Shown here one piece after another: positions 25,860 through 34,063 of a DNA stretch of 50,868 nucleotides; positions within the stretch are counted from its first letter, which is position 1; the number at the start of each line of letters is the position of its first letter. The notes under the pieces were generated by a model that was not told the DNA's origin, searched no databases, and saw only the letters and a program-made list of their open reading frames with translations. The DNA is taken from the NCBI GenBank assembly GCA_025363575.1, contig JANYDM010000041.1:1-50868 (forward strand). The letters are read 5' to 3'. Source of the stretch: Betaproteobacteria bacterium (lineage in GTDB: Bacteria > Pseudomonadota > Gammaproteobacteria > Burkholderiales > SG8-41). Position numbers and translations under genes: made by a program.

Positions 25860-27122
25860 TTAAATCGTCATTTCGAGCGCGTAGAGGCCGCCCGCGAAAC
25901 GATCCACGGTGAACACGATGCCGCGATCGTCGACGAACACGTCGTTGAGCTGGATTGCGCCCGCAGGTGAAAGCTTTGGCGCGCCCGGCACGAAATAAGC
26001 AATTTCTTGCGGCTGGTACGGATTCGACAAATCGTAGGCGCGTACGCCGCCGTTGAAAAACGTGCCGACGATGATGTCGTCGGACTTCCACGAGGCCGGG
26101 TTCGGCAGGTTTTCGTGCAGATTGTGCGACCCGTAACGCCCGCCGCGCTTGCCGAACGCATCGACCGGGGGCATCGGCAGCGTGCTGATGGATATCGGAT
26201 GCGTCTCCGCGCGCGCGTCGAGCACCCAGGTCAGCTTGGGCCAGTCCGCCGCGTTGTCCACCACCGATTCGTCCGTAACCACCAGCAGATCGCGTTTGAA
26301 TAGTGGCAGCATCGTGTGCGTGAAGCCAAGATACGGCGGGCAGTTGGTCCAGCGCGAAATGACCTTCGGATGCGCCTTGTCGCTGATGTCCATGATGAGC
26401 GCCCCATAATCGAGATAGCCAACGTAGGCGCGATCCGGGCGCTCCGGGTATACATTGGTATTGTGGGCGCGGAAGCCCGCGTAGCCCACCGGAAACTCAC
26501 CGACCTTCTGCCGCGGCGACGGTTCGGCGTCGCCTTCGCGGGTGCCGGGGGCCCACCACCGGCCCGCTTCCTGCGGTTTGGATGGATTGCGTATATCGAT
26601 AATGCGGTAGCATTGATCGTCCTTCGGACTGCGCGGCTGAAAATCGGGCGCGCCCGAACTCATGTGCACATATTCGCCATCCGCGAACCAGAGCACATGC
26701 ACGCCGCGCGAATGCGCCCCCGATGCGTCGAAATGAGAGATTAATTTCGGCTGTTCGGGCTTGCTGATATCGAAAATATCAAAACCCGCGGGTTTGTCGC
26801 CGGCCTTGGTCGTCTGATAGGCGACGGTCAGTGTATTGCCGACCACATCCAGCGAATTGGACCGCATGCCGCGATGCGGCAGCTCGGTTTGCACGACTAC
26901 TTTCGGATTACGCGGATCGCTGACGTCGACGCCGGTGAAGTTCTTAGGCGCGGATTCGTGAGCAAGCCACAGTATGCGCCTTCCATCTGCCGCCAGCTGC
27001 ATGTTCATGCCTTCGCCCATGCCGCCAAAGCCGCCGAGATCGTGATGCGAGATCAGCTTCATGTTCCAGGCCATGGTTTCCGACGGGTCCCCGCTTTTCG
27101 CCAGATTGATTTTTTGGTTCAT
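25860..27122 (-). CDS. LVIVD repeat (beta-propeller) domain protein
   Basis: A 420-residue protein built of repeated blades of the LVIVD type, each with a variant of FDIFDISKPEQPKLI: DVSDPRNPKVV, IIDIRNPSKPQEAG, MDISDKAHPKVISR, YDLSNPYQPQEIAY. The family is usually secreted or surface-attached and has no fixed enzymatic role. Here no signal peptide is evident after the ATG at 27122 (preceded by AGGAA), so a cytoplasmic location is likely. Longer open sequence upstream is not coding-like. Conserved HNTN and FTHTM segments could be ligand or metal sites, by inspection only. It stands between a CobW GTPase gene and a YgfX-like gene with no obvious functional link. Confidence 0.78.
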   Translation of the reverse strand: MNQKINLAKSGDPSETMAWNMKLISHHDLGGFGGMGEGMNMQLAADGRRILWLAHESAPKNFTGVDVSDPRNPKVVVQTELPHRGMRSNSLDVVGNTLTVAYQTTKAGDKPAGFDIFDISKPEQPKLISHFDASGAHSRGVHVLWFADGEYVHMSSGAPDFQPRSPKDDQCYRIIDIRNPSKPQEAGRWWAPGTREGDAEPSPRQKVGEFPVGYAGFRAHNTNVYPERPDRAYVGYLDYGALIMDISDKAHPKVISRWTNCPPYLGFTHTMLPLFKRDLLVVTDESVVDNAADWPKLTWVLDARAETHPISISTLPMPPVDAFGKRGGRYGSHNLHENLPNPASWKSDDIIVGTFFNGGVRAYDLSNPYQPQEIAYFVPGAPKLSPAGAIQLNDVFVDDRGIVFTVDRFAGGLYALEMTI

Positions 27123-27225
27123 GTTGTAAGAAGTTCCTGCAAGTGAGTGATCGGACGTTGCGGCACATGGCAAAGCGGGCCGCGCACAATTTGAGATTTT
27201 ACCGACTTTGTCGGACTGCGTCCCG

Positions 27226-27657
27226 TCAGCCGGGCGCGGCATTTTCTTTCCAGCGCAGCCACACGCGAAGTTTTCTGAAATCTTCCATGTGCAGGCTGTC
27301 GGGGAGTATCACGACGCGTTGGACCGGACCGCCGGCATGCGGCCGCAGATTCAGGATCGTCAGGCAAGGCATTACGAAGGTCGTGCCGAGAACTTCAAAT
27401 TCCCGCCAATCAGTCTCTCGCGTCTGCACGCTGAGCACGTTATCGGAACTGACCTCAAGCGCAACCACGGCGCCGGCCGTCAACAATAACGCGCGAGCCC
27501 TGAGCACGACCACGAGATGGACGAGCAAGATAATCGAAGCCGAGGCAGCGAACCAGGGCCTCACATCGATGCACCACATCACCGCCACTGCACCGCCGTG
27601 AGCCAGCGTCAATACGCCAGCGAGCAGCCACGATGGCCGCAATTTGATTTTCAGCAC
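27226..27657 (-). CDS. YgfX-like small inner-membrane protein
   Basis: 143 residues. Starts LKIKLRPSWLLAGVLTLAHG, has two closely spaced transmembrane segments (about 11-30 and 36-56) and a cytoplasmic beta-rich tail ending LPDSLHMEDFRKLRVWLRW, a pattern typical of betaproteobacterial YgfX-type proteins. In E. coli YgfX is encoded with SdhE and divergently from ygfZ. Here ygfZ also lies nearby and divergent, but the intervening genes are J-domain-like proteins rather than SdhE. Function not established. Confidence 0.6.
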   Translation of the reverse strand: MLKIKLRPSWLLAGVLTLAHGGAVAVMWCIDVRPWFAASASIILLVHLVVVLRARALLLTAGAVVALEVSSDNVLSVQTRETDWREFEVLGTTFVMPCLTILNLRPHAGGPVQRVVILPDSLHMEDFRKLRVWLRWKENAAPG

Positions 27658-27717
27658 GCGATGATTGATTTAATTGTCAGCAGTGCAGCGCAAGCGTGGC
27701 GCTGCAAACGGCCGCGG

Positions 27718-28209
27718 TCAGCGTTTTTGCACGTTGCCGGGAGTTGCAGACGTATTCGCGATGGTGGCCTGCGAATGTATTGTGTCAATCACCACTCCCT
27801 TGGGCGCCTCTTCCTTGTGCCGCGCTACCGCCTGCACGTGTTCGATCCTGACTTCGTCCATTTTGGTAGACAGGTTTCGATAGACTATGGTGCCGAGCAC
27901 AGTCGAGAGCGCAATCAGCACTACCGTTCCTACGCCGAGTCTGCGGCGGCCGTACGTATCGTCCGGGAAAAACTGGACTTTGCCCGCGATTTCGCCCTCG
28001 AGCAGTTTAGCGTCGTAGCGCGCACGTTGCTCCGGATTGGAAAGAATCGTGTAACCGTCGCGCATCAAACGCGCCTCAGTTACTGCGGCGGTGACGCCGC
28101 GCAGATTTGCAGCATTAAATTTCGCCGACGTTTGCTCGTAAGCGGCATCGATTTGCGCCTGATCGGCATCGTGAGCGATACCCAACATTTCGTAGAACGA
28201 TCTTTTCAC
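27718..28209 (-). CDS. Membrane-anchored J-domain-like protein lacking HPD
   Basis: The N-terminal 68 residues follow the DnaJ J-domain pattern (SFYEMLGIAHDADQAQIDAAY, then GYTILSNPEQRARYDAKLLEG). The HPD motif that stimulates DnaK ATPase is absent; the equivalent loop reads KFNAAN. A single transmembrane segment at about 91-110 (GVGTVVLIALSTVLGTIVY) follows, then a roughly 50-residue, mostly polar tail ending in NVQKR. It may tether a client or DnaK-independent partner to the membrane. The gene lies between a second HPD-less J-like gene and the YgfX-like gene, all leftward. Confidence 0.72.
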   Translation of the reverse strand: MKRSFYEMLGIAHDADQAQIDAAYEQTSAKFNAANLRGVTAAVTEARLMRDGYTILSNPEQRARYDAKLLEGEIAGKVQFFPDDTYGRRRLGVGTVVLIALSTVLGTIVYRNLSTKMDEVRIEHVQAVARHKEEAPKGVVIDTIHSQATIANTSATPGNVQKR

Positions 28210-28261
28210 AAAAGTCTCCGGGAAAATACCGCCTTAGCGCATCCTGCTAGCCAGCATTTTT

Positions 28262-28507
28262 TTACGCTGCCGAAACCGGCTTTAACGCTTGTATCTGCAG
28301 GCTGCGGTCGTAGTCGGCGCGTGATTCCGCGTTGGAGAGCGTGCGATAAGCCGTTTGCACGGCGAGGTACTCGGTACGCGAGCGCTCGTTCCCGTGATTG
28401 AGCGGATTTTTGGGATCCAGCCTTTTTGCCAGCCTGAAGAAAGACTGCTGAACAACGGTCTGGCTCGCGTACTGCGTGATACCCAGTTGCTGGTAATGCG
28501 TCTTCAT
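28262..28507 (-). CDS. Short J-domain-like protein, HPD replaced
   Basis: 81 residues from the ATG at 28507, chosen because GGGAGG lies just upstream. The sequence matches a bare J-domain: THYQQLGITQYAS at the start, FFRLAKRLDPKNPLNHGN at the HPD loop (LDP instead of HPD) and VQTAYRTLSNAESRADYDRSL at helices III-IV. No zinc finger or substrate domain. With the key His lost it should not activate DnaK in the usual way. It occupies the place that sdhE holds next to ygfZ in enterobacteria, but shows no SdhE motif. Confidence 0.7.
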   Translation of the reverse strand: MKTHYQQLGITQYASQTVVQQSFFRLAKRLDPKNPLNHGNERSRTEYLAVQTAYRTLSNAESRADYDRSLQIQALKPVSAA

Positions 28508-28726
28508 GCTCCTCCCTGACTTACGAAGCATTGTAAACGGACGTGCAATTAAGCATTAGAATCAAGGTTCAACGTGATGTCAAATGTCGCCGTTCGCGAG
28601 CTATTTTGATATCCATATGATTGCAAACATTTATTACTCAAACTCAGCAGAATATGACAGATAAATATTTAAGGCCGCAGACGCGGCGTCCGCGACGGGG
28701 CAATCCCGGACTCCGTTCGGACCGTC

Positions 28727-29716
28727 ATGTCTGAAGGCCTCTCCCCGCATGACCCTGCAGCGGGCGCCGGTAATCGCTCGAGTATCCCGGCGCTAGCCTG
28801 GGCTAAGCTGACGACCTTCGGGCTAATCGCGTTTACGGGTGACGATGCGCAGGCTTATCTTCAGGGTCAATTGAGCTGCGACGTCAATGCGTTGCAGTCG
28901 GGCCACGCGACGTATGGAAGCTACAACACCCCCAAAGGCCGCATGCTCGCTACGTTCCTGCTGTGGCACGACGACAGCGGCTATCTGATGCAATTGCCGC
29001 GCAGCGTTTGCGAATCGACGCGCAAGCGTCTCTCCATGTACATTTTACGTTCGAAAGTAACGGCGCGTGACGTCACTGAAGAACGTACGCTGATCGGAGT
29101 GGCAGGCGCCGACAGCGACGCACAACTCACAGCCCTTTTTCAGTCAGTACCGAACACTGAGATGACGCAGACAAAAACGAACGATGTGGCCATGCTCAGG
29201 CTGGATGCGGACCGCTTTCAGATCACGGCGGAAAATGCGCAGGCATCGGTAGTCGTTGACGCGCTTGCCGCGCTCGCGGCGCCGATAAATGACGCTGCCT
29301 GGGATGCCACGAATATCGAGGCGGGAATTCCCTATATCACACCGTCGACGCAAGAACAGTTCGTGCCGCAAATGGCCAATATGGACTTGATAAATGGCGT
29401 GAGTTTCAACAAGGGGTGTTACCCCGGCCAGGAAATCGTGGCGCGCATGCACTATCTCGGCAAGTTGAAACAGCGTATGTATCTCGCCACCGTTTCGGGC
29501 GGGGAAGCGCCCAAGGCCGGCGACAAACTGTATAGCGCCGACACCGGTGACCAGGCGACGGGCATGATCGTAAACGCGGCACCTCTTGCCATCGGCGGCT
29601 TTGCGGTGCTGGCGGTAATTCATATCAAAAGCTTCGAGAGCGGCGCCGTACACCTGAATTCAGCGGCCGGTCCGCTTCTCGCGTTTAGAAAGTTGCCTTA
29701 TGCAGTACCGGCCTGA
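28727..29716 (+). CDS. ygfZ: Folate-binding YgfZ/CAF17-like protein
   Basis: A tetrahydrofolate-binding protein needed for efficient assembly or repair of certain Fe-S enzymes (for example MiaB). It has the GcvT-like fold and the diagnostic motif NKGCYPGQEIVARMHYLGK (conserved Cys near residue 230), as well as FTGDDAQAYLQGQLSCDV near the N-terminus and GYLMQLPRS. The 329-residue length is normal. The first about 25 residues (SEGLSPHDPAAGAGN) are a non-conserved leader and the true start could be a little further in. Upstream lies an AT-rich stretch of about 200 bases that probably holds the promoter. Confidence 0.92.
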   Translation: MSEGLSPHDPAAGAGNRSSIPALAWAKLTTFGLIAFTGDDAQAYLQGQLSCDVNALQSGHATYGSYNTPKGRMLATFLLWHDDSGYLMQLPRSVCESTRKRLSMYILRSKVTARDVTEERTLIGVAGADSDAQLTALFQSVPNTEMTQTKTNDVAMLRLDADRFQITAENAQASVVVDALAALAAPINDAAWDATNIEAGIPYITPSTQEQFVPQMANMDLINGVSFNKGCYPGQEIVARMHYLGKLKQRMYLATVSGGEAPKAGDKLYSADTGDQATGMIVNAAPLAIGGFAVLAVIHIKSFESGAVHLNSAAGPLLAFRKLPYAVPA

Positions 29717-29734
29717 CACGCGATAGCAGCCGGC

Positions 29735-30526
29735 ATGTGCCTCATTTTATTCGCGCATCAAGTTCATCCGGATTACCCGCTGGTGCTCGCCGCCAATCGC
29801 GACGAAACCTATGGCCGCCCTACTGCCGCCGCCGCGTTCTGGACCGACGACGCACGCATCTATGGCGGGCGCGATCTCGTGCAAGGTGGCACATGGCTCG
29901 GCGTGTCCACCAACGGCGCGGTGGGCGCGGTGACAAATTACCGGGCAGGCGACGCAATCAAAACGTCGTCGCGCTCTCGCGGTGAACTGGTCGCAAACTA
30001 TTTGCGCGGAACGCAGCAGCCGGCGGAGTATCTGGAACACGTGTATGCAGATGCAGGCCAGTACAACGGATTCAATCTGATTGCCGGCAACGTCCGGGAG
30101 TTGCACTATTTGTCGAATCGCGGCGATGCACCTGCGAAAATTCCGCCGGGCGTCCATGGGCTAAGCAACCACCTGCTGAATACGGATTGGCCCAAAGTCC
30201 GGCGCGGCAAAGAAACTCTGGCCACGCTGCTCGTCGTGACTTCGCAGGCATTGATCGATGGGCTGTTCGGGCTGCTGGCGGAACGGACCATTGCCCCCGA
30301 TGACATTCTGCCCGCAACAGGCGTTGGAATCGCGCGCGAGCGCATATTGTCGCCGGCGTTCATCGCATCGTCAGGCTACGGGACGCGATCTTCGACTGTA
30401 ATACTGGTCGACAACCAGGGCGAAGTCACTATCATCGAACGCAGTTTTGGCGCGGCAGGCGCCGACCTCGGCATGACGAGCGGCGGCTTTGCGCTCGACA
30501 AGGCGACTACATCTGCGGCGGCGTGA
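29735..30526 (+). CDS. NRDE (TANGO2-like) family protein
   Basis: Begins MCLILFAHQVHPDYPLVLAANRDE, containing the Asn-Arg-Asp-Glu signature that names the family; Cys2 is conserved and may act as an N-terminal nucleophile after Met removal. GGRDLVQGGTWLGVSTNGAVG and GLSNHLLNTDWPKV are further typical segments. 263 residues. In eukaryotes the relative TANGO2 affects Golgi organisation and haem trafficking; the bacterial role is unknown. It lies 18 bases after ygfZ and is probably co-transcribed. Its last 20 bases overlap the convergent acetyltransferase gene. Confidence 0.9.
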   Translation: MCLILFAHQVHPDYPLVLAANRDETYGRPTAAAAFWTDDARIYGGRDLVQGGTWLGVSTNGAVGAVTNYRAGDAIKTSSRSRGELVANYLRGTQQPAEYLEHVYADAGQYNGFNLIAGNVRELHYLSNRGDAPAKIPPGVHGLSNHLLNTDWPKVRRGKETLATLLVVTSQALIDGLFGLLAERTIAPDDILPATGVGIARERILSPAFIASSGYGTRSSTVILVDNQGEVTIIERSFGAAGADLGMTSGGFALDKATTSAAA

Positions 30527-30965
30527 TTGACGCCAGGCGCATGGTACGGTGCGGTATACCTGCATCGAGATATTCTTCGCTCACCACTTCAAAACCGAAG
30601 CGCCGATAAAATCCGATGGCATGCGTTTGCGCGCTGAGTTCAATGCATGCATGCGATCGCTCGCGCGCAGCGGCGATCAGCTCGCGCAGCAACATGCCGC
30701 CGACGCCGCGCTTGCGCCACGGCAGCAGGACCGCCATGCGGCCGATATGACCGTCGGGCAGCAAACGCCCTGTGCCGATCACTTCTCCACTGCCAGTGGC
30801 GGCGAGAACGTGCAGGCAACAAACGTCGACGGCGTCCCACTCGAGTTCCTCGGGCACTTTCTGCTCTTCGACGAAAACCTTACGCCGAATGGCGTGCAGA
30901 TCCGAAGCCGCTGAGTCCCAGTTCACACGCCGAACTGCAATATCGGAAAAACGACTCATGATCAT
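30507..30965 (-). CDS. GNAT family N-acetyltransferase
   Basis: A single GNAT domain of about 150 residues. Seen are AIRRKVFVEEQKVPEELEWD, HVLAATGSGEVIGTGRLL, the acetyl-CoA loop RMAVLLPWRKRGVGGMLL (R-x-x-G-x-G/A type) and HAIGFYRRFGFEVVSEEYLDAGIPHRTM, typical of an acetyltransferase subgroup that includes ElaA-like proteins. Acceptor unknown. Two in-frame ATGs (30965 and 30959) lie inside a 12-base palindrome and neither has a good ribosome binding site, so the mRNA may be leaderless or the start slightly different. Confidence 0.85.
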   Translation of the reverse strand: MIMSRFSDIAVRRVNWDSAASDLHAIRRKVFVEEQKVPEELEWDAVDVCCLHVLAATGSGEVIGTGRLLPDGHIGRMAVLLPWRKRGVGGMLLRELIAAARERSHACIELSAQTHAIGFYRRFGFEVVSEEYLDAGIPHRTMRLASITPPQM

Positions 30966-30969
30966 GAAT

Positions 30970-30975
30970 TATAAT
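30970..30975 (+). promoter_or_regulatory. Candidate -10 element for aldolase-dehydrogenase/mtnA operon
   Basis: A perfect TATAAT 45 bases before the ATG, without a recognisable -35. A 12-base palindrome (TCATGATCATGA, 30956-30967) sits immediately upstream and could be an operator. Confidence 0.45.
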
Positions 30976-31019
30976 CGTGGCCGCCCCGCATAGAGCGAAT
31001 AACCGAGGATTCAGGATCA

Positions 31020-32993
31020 ATGCAAAGTCTGTGGAACGATGAGGAAGCGGCAGGTTATCGCGGAGACCTGGCGCAGCGCGTCTACACTTCACGCCTGCTT
31101 GGCCGCGATAAGTCTCTCGTACTGCACGGAGGCGGCAATACTTCCGTCAAACTTCACGAGCGCAATCTAGTGGGCGACGAAGAAGATATCCTCTACGTCA
31201 AAGGCAGTGGCTGGGACCTCGAGTTCATCGAAGAAGCTGGATTTTCGCCGGTCAGCATGGCCCACCTCCTGCGGCTTGTCCAATTGAAGGAGCTCAGCGA
31301 TCCGCAAATGGTCAATGAATTGGTGACGCACATGACGCGAGCATCGGCGCCTGTGCCGTCGGTCGAGACTATATTGCATGCTTTGTTGCCGCATAAATAC
31401 GTCGATCACACCCATTCCGACGCGGTACTGGCCGTGACGAACACTGGCGATGGTGCGCAACGCATAGCCGACATTTACGGCAACAAGGTCGTCACGATTC
31501 CCTACATCATGCCTGGGTTCGATCTTGCCCGGCTGTGCGCCGAACTATTTCCACAGCAGGCCGGCCTAGAAACTATCGGCATGGTCTTGTTGAATCACGG
31601 CATATTTTCGTTCGGCGCGACGGCGCGGGAATCCTACGAACGAATGATCGAGCTGGTTGATATGGCCGAAAGCTATCTCAAGAAGCGCGGGGCATGGCAG
31701 TTGAAGGTGCCGGACACGGATTTTTGCGAGGCAGCGCCAACTGCAGAAATCGCCGTGCTGCGTTGTGAAATATCCCGTTGCGCCGGACAACCCATGATAG
31801 TCAGCACACTCCGGAACAATCGGACGTTGTCGTTTGCCCGTCGTCCCGATGTCGCAAACATTTCCCAGCAAGGCCCGGCGACTCCTGACCACGTGATTCG
31901 CACCAAACGCCTGTCGATGGTGGGCCGCGACGTCGCACGTTACGCCCGGGCCTATCGCGACTATTTTGCCGAAAATGCACTGCTGACGAAAGAAAGCAAA
32001 ACCATCCTGGATGCCGCGCCGCGGGTCGTGCTCGACACTAACTTTGGGCTCTGCGTTGCTGGCCGTACTGTCAAGGATGCCTCGATAGTTGCGGATCTCT
32101 ACAGCCATACCCTCGATGTAATCGAGCGCGCCACGCAATTGGGCGGTTACCGGGCGTTGCCCGCGCGCGATATTTTCGACGTCGAATATTGGGACCTCGA
32201 GCAGGCAAAGCTGCGCAAGGCTGGTAAACCGCCAGTCTTCACCGGCGAAGTTGCCCTGGTCACGGGCGCAGCGTCTGGCATCGGCAAGGCGTGTGTTGAC
32301 GCGCTGCTTGCACGCGGCGCGGCGGTGGTCGGTCTTGATATTGACAGCAAAGTCGAGTCATTGCAGAAGCGGCAGGATTATCTCGGGGTCCGCTGTGACA
32401 TCGCGTTGCGTGAAGCGGTTGGCGCCGCGCTCGATTCTGCCGTACTTGCTTACGGCGGAATCGATATGTTGATACTCAACGCAGGCATATTCCCCAGTGG
32501 AACTGCAATCGCCGCGCTCGACACCATCGCGTGGCGCAAGGTCATGAACATCAACGTCGATGCAAATTTGATACTTTTACGCGAATGCCATGCCTTGCTC
32601 AAACTGGCGCCGCGCGGCGGCCGCGTCACAGTGATCGGGTCGAAAAACGTGGCGGCTCCAGGCCCCGGCGCAGCGGCTTATTCGGCGTCGAAGGCAGCGC
32701 TGACGCAACTCGCACGCGTTGCCGCTCTGGAATGGGGCGCCGACAATATTCGCGTCAATACGCTGCATCCCAATGCAGTATTCGATACCTCGATATGGAG
32801 CGACGAAGTGCTGGCATCACGCGCAGCCTTCTACGGACTCAGCGTCGAGCAATACAAAACGAACAACATTCTTAAAGTCGAAGTCACGAGCCGCGATGTC
32901 GCCGAGCTTGCCGCGGAAATGTGCGGCCCGCTGTTTGCCAAAACGACCGGTGCGCAAGTGCCCATCGATGGCGGCAATGAGCGCGTAATCTGA
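31020..32993 (+). CDS. Bifunctional class II aldolase / short-chain dehydrogenase
   Basis: A fusion of 657 residues. Residues 15-380 form a class II aldolase/adducin (RhaD/FucA-like) domain: GGGNTSVKLHERN (37-49), likely catalytic E116, and metal ligands H130, H132 (VDHTHSD) and H193 (LLNHGIF). Residues 408-657 form a short-chain dehydrogenase: TGAASGIG (415-422), NAGIF, Ser541 and YSASK (Y554, K558). The aldolase half should split a ketose-1-phosphate to DHAP and an aldehyde; the dehydrogenase half would process that aldehyde. RhaD-type fusions do this for rhamnulose-1-phosphate, but no rhamnose genes are here. The stop overlaps the mtnA start (TGATG), which points to methylthioribulose- or 5-deoxyribulose-1-phosphate as substrate (inference). 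Confidence 0.9.
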   Translation: MQSLWNDEEAAGYRGDLAQRVYTSRLLGRDKSLVLHGGGNTSVKLHERNLVGDEEDILYVKGSGWDLEFIEEAGFSPVSMAHLLRLVQLKELSDPQMVNELVTHMTRASAPVPSVETILHALLPHKYVDHTHSDAVLAVTNTGDGAQRIADIYGNKVVTIPYIMPGFDLARLCAELFPQQAGLETIGMVLLNHGIFSFGATARESYERMIELVDMAESYLKKRGAWQLKVPDTDFCEAAPTAEIAVLRCEISRCAGQPMIVSTLRNNRTLSFARRPDVANISQQGPATPDHVIRTKRLSMVGRDVARYARAYRDYFAENALLTKESKTILDAAPRVVLDTNFGLCVAGRTVKDASIVADLYSHTLDVIERATQLGGYRALPARDIFDVEYWDLEQAKLRKAGKPPVFTGEVALVTGAASGIGKACVDALLARGAAVVGLDIDSKVESLQKRQDYLGVRCDIALREAVGAALDSAVLAYGGIDMLILNAGIFPSGTAIAALDTIAWRKVMNINVDANLILLRECHALLKLAPRGGRVTVIGSKNVAAPGPGAAAYSASKAALTQLARVAALEWGADNIRVNTLHPNAVFDTSIWSDEVLASRAAFYGLSVEQYKTNNILKVEVTSRDVAELAAEMCGPLFAKTTGAQVPIDGGNERVI

Positions 32994-34063
32994 TGGCCGA
33001 AATTATTTCAAAATTCGACACGTTGCGTTGGCGCGACGGCCGGCTGGAGATGATAGACCAGCGCCTATTGCCTGCGGAGATACGTTATCTGCCTTTTGCT
33101 TCGGCACGCGAGGTCGCCGGAGGCATACGCGATATGGTAGTTCGCGGCGCTCCTGCAATCGGCTGTGCTGCCGCTTACGGCGTTGCGCTTGAAGCCCTGC
33201 GATTGGCTCACCAAACATCCGCTGAATTTGATCGAGAATTGGGTGGCGCGTTTTGCGCGCTGGCGGCGAGTCGGCCGACCGCAATCAATCTTTTTTGGGC
33301 GCTTTCACGTATGCGACGCACTTGGGAAAATAGTCGCGACGGCAAACCTGCATATGGTGCGGAGCGGCTGTTAGAGGAAGCCCATGCCATCCTCAAGGAA
33401 GACGTAGTTGCCAATCGCCGCATGGGTCGATATGGCGCAGAGCTGATTCCGGACGGCGCCTCTATCCTCACGCATTGCAATGCCGGTGCGCTTGCGACCG
33501 CAGGGCACGGTACTGCGCTAGGCGTTATCAGATCGGCGATTGAAGCCGGTAAAAACGTCAGCGTATTTGCGGACGAGACGCGGCCTTTTCTGCAGGGCGC
33601 CCGACTTACTGCCTGGGAACTCATGCAGGACGATATTCCCGTCACCTTGATAGCAGACAATGCGGCGGGACATCTGATGAGCCGCGGGGAAATCGATGTC
33701 GTAGTCGTCGGCGCCGACCGCATTGCCGGCAACGGAGATGTTGCGAACAAGATTGGTACTTACCAGGTTGCGGTGCTTGCGCGCCGGCACAACATTCCTT
33801 TCTATGTTGCCGCGCCGCTGTCCACCATAGACTCCGCGATCGCGAGCGGCGCCGATATTCCAATTGAAGAGCGCTCTGCCGAAGAAATCAGCGGGTACCG
33901 GGAATTGAGATGGGCACCGGCCGAGGTTGCTGTGCGCAATCCGGTATTCGACGTGACGCCGGCAGAACTTGTGACTGCGCTCATTACCGAGAAGGGCGTC
34001 GTGCTGGCGCCCGACTCCGGCAAGATCAATCAGTTATTAAAGGAAATACAGCCGGTCAGATAG
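32993..34063 (+). CDS. mtnA: S-methyl-5-thioribose-1-phosphate isomerase
   Basis: Isomerises methylthioribose-1-phosphate to methylthioribulose-1-phosphate; in some bacteria it also handles 5-deoxyribose-1-phosphate. Family marks: VRGAPAIGCAAAYG, ILTHCNAGALATAGHGTALG with the catalytic Cys, ETRPFLQGARLTAWEL, VVGADRIAGNGDVANKIGTY with the catalytic Asp, and VAAPLSTID. 356 residues, normal. Translationally coupled to the aldolase-dehydrogenase fusion. No mtnB, mtnC or mtnD is in the window, so the classical methionine salvage route is not supported locally. The last 8 bases overlap a convergent reductase gene. Confidence 0.95.
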   Translation: MAEIISKFDTLRWRDGRLEMIDQRLLPAEIRYLPFASAREVAGGIRDMVVRGAPAIGCAAAYGVALEALRLAHQTSAEFDRELGGAFCALAASRPTAINLFWALSRMRRTWENSRDGKPAYGAERLLEEAHAILKEDVVANRRMGRYGAELIPDGASILTHCNAGALATAGHGTALGVIRSAIEAGKNVSVFADETRPFLQGARLTAWELMQDDIPVTLIADNAAGHLMSRGEIDVVVVGADRIAGNGDVANKIGTYQVAVLARRHNIPFYVAAPLSTIDSAIASGADIPIEERSAEEISGYRELRWAPAEVAVRNPVFDVTPAELVTALITEKGVVLAPDSGKINQLLKEIQPVR

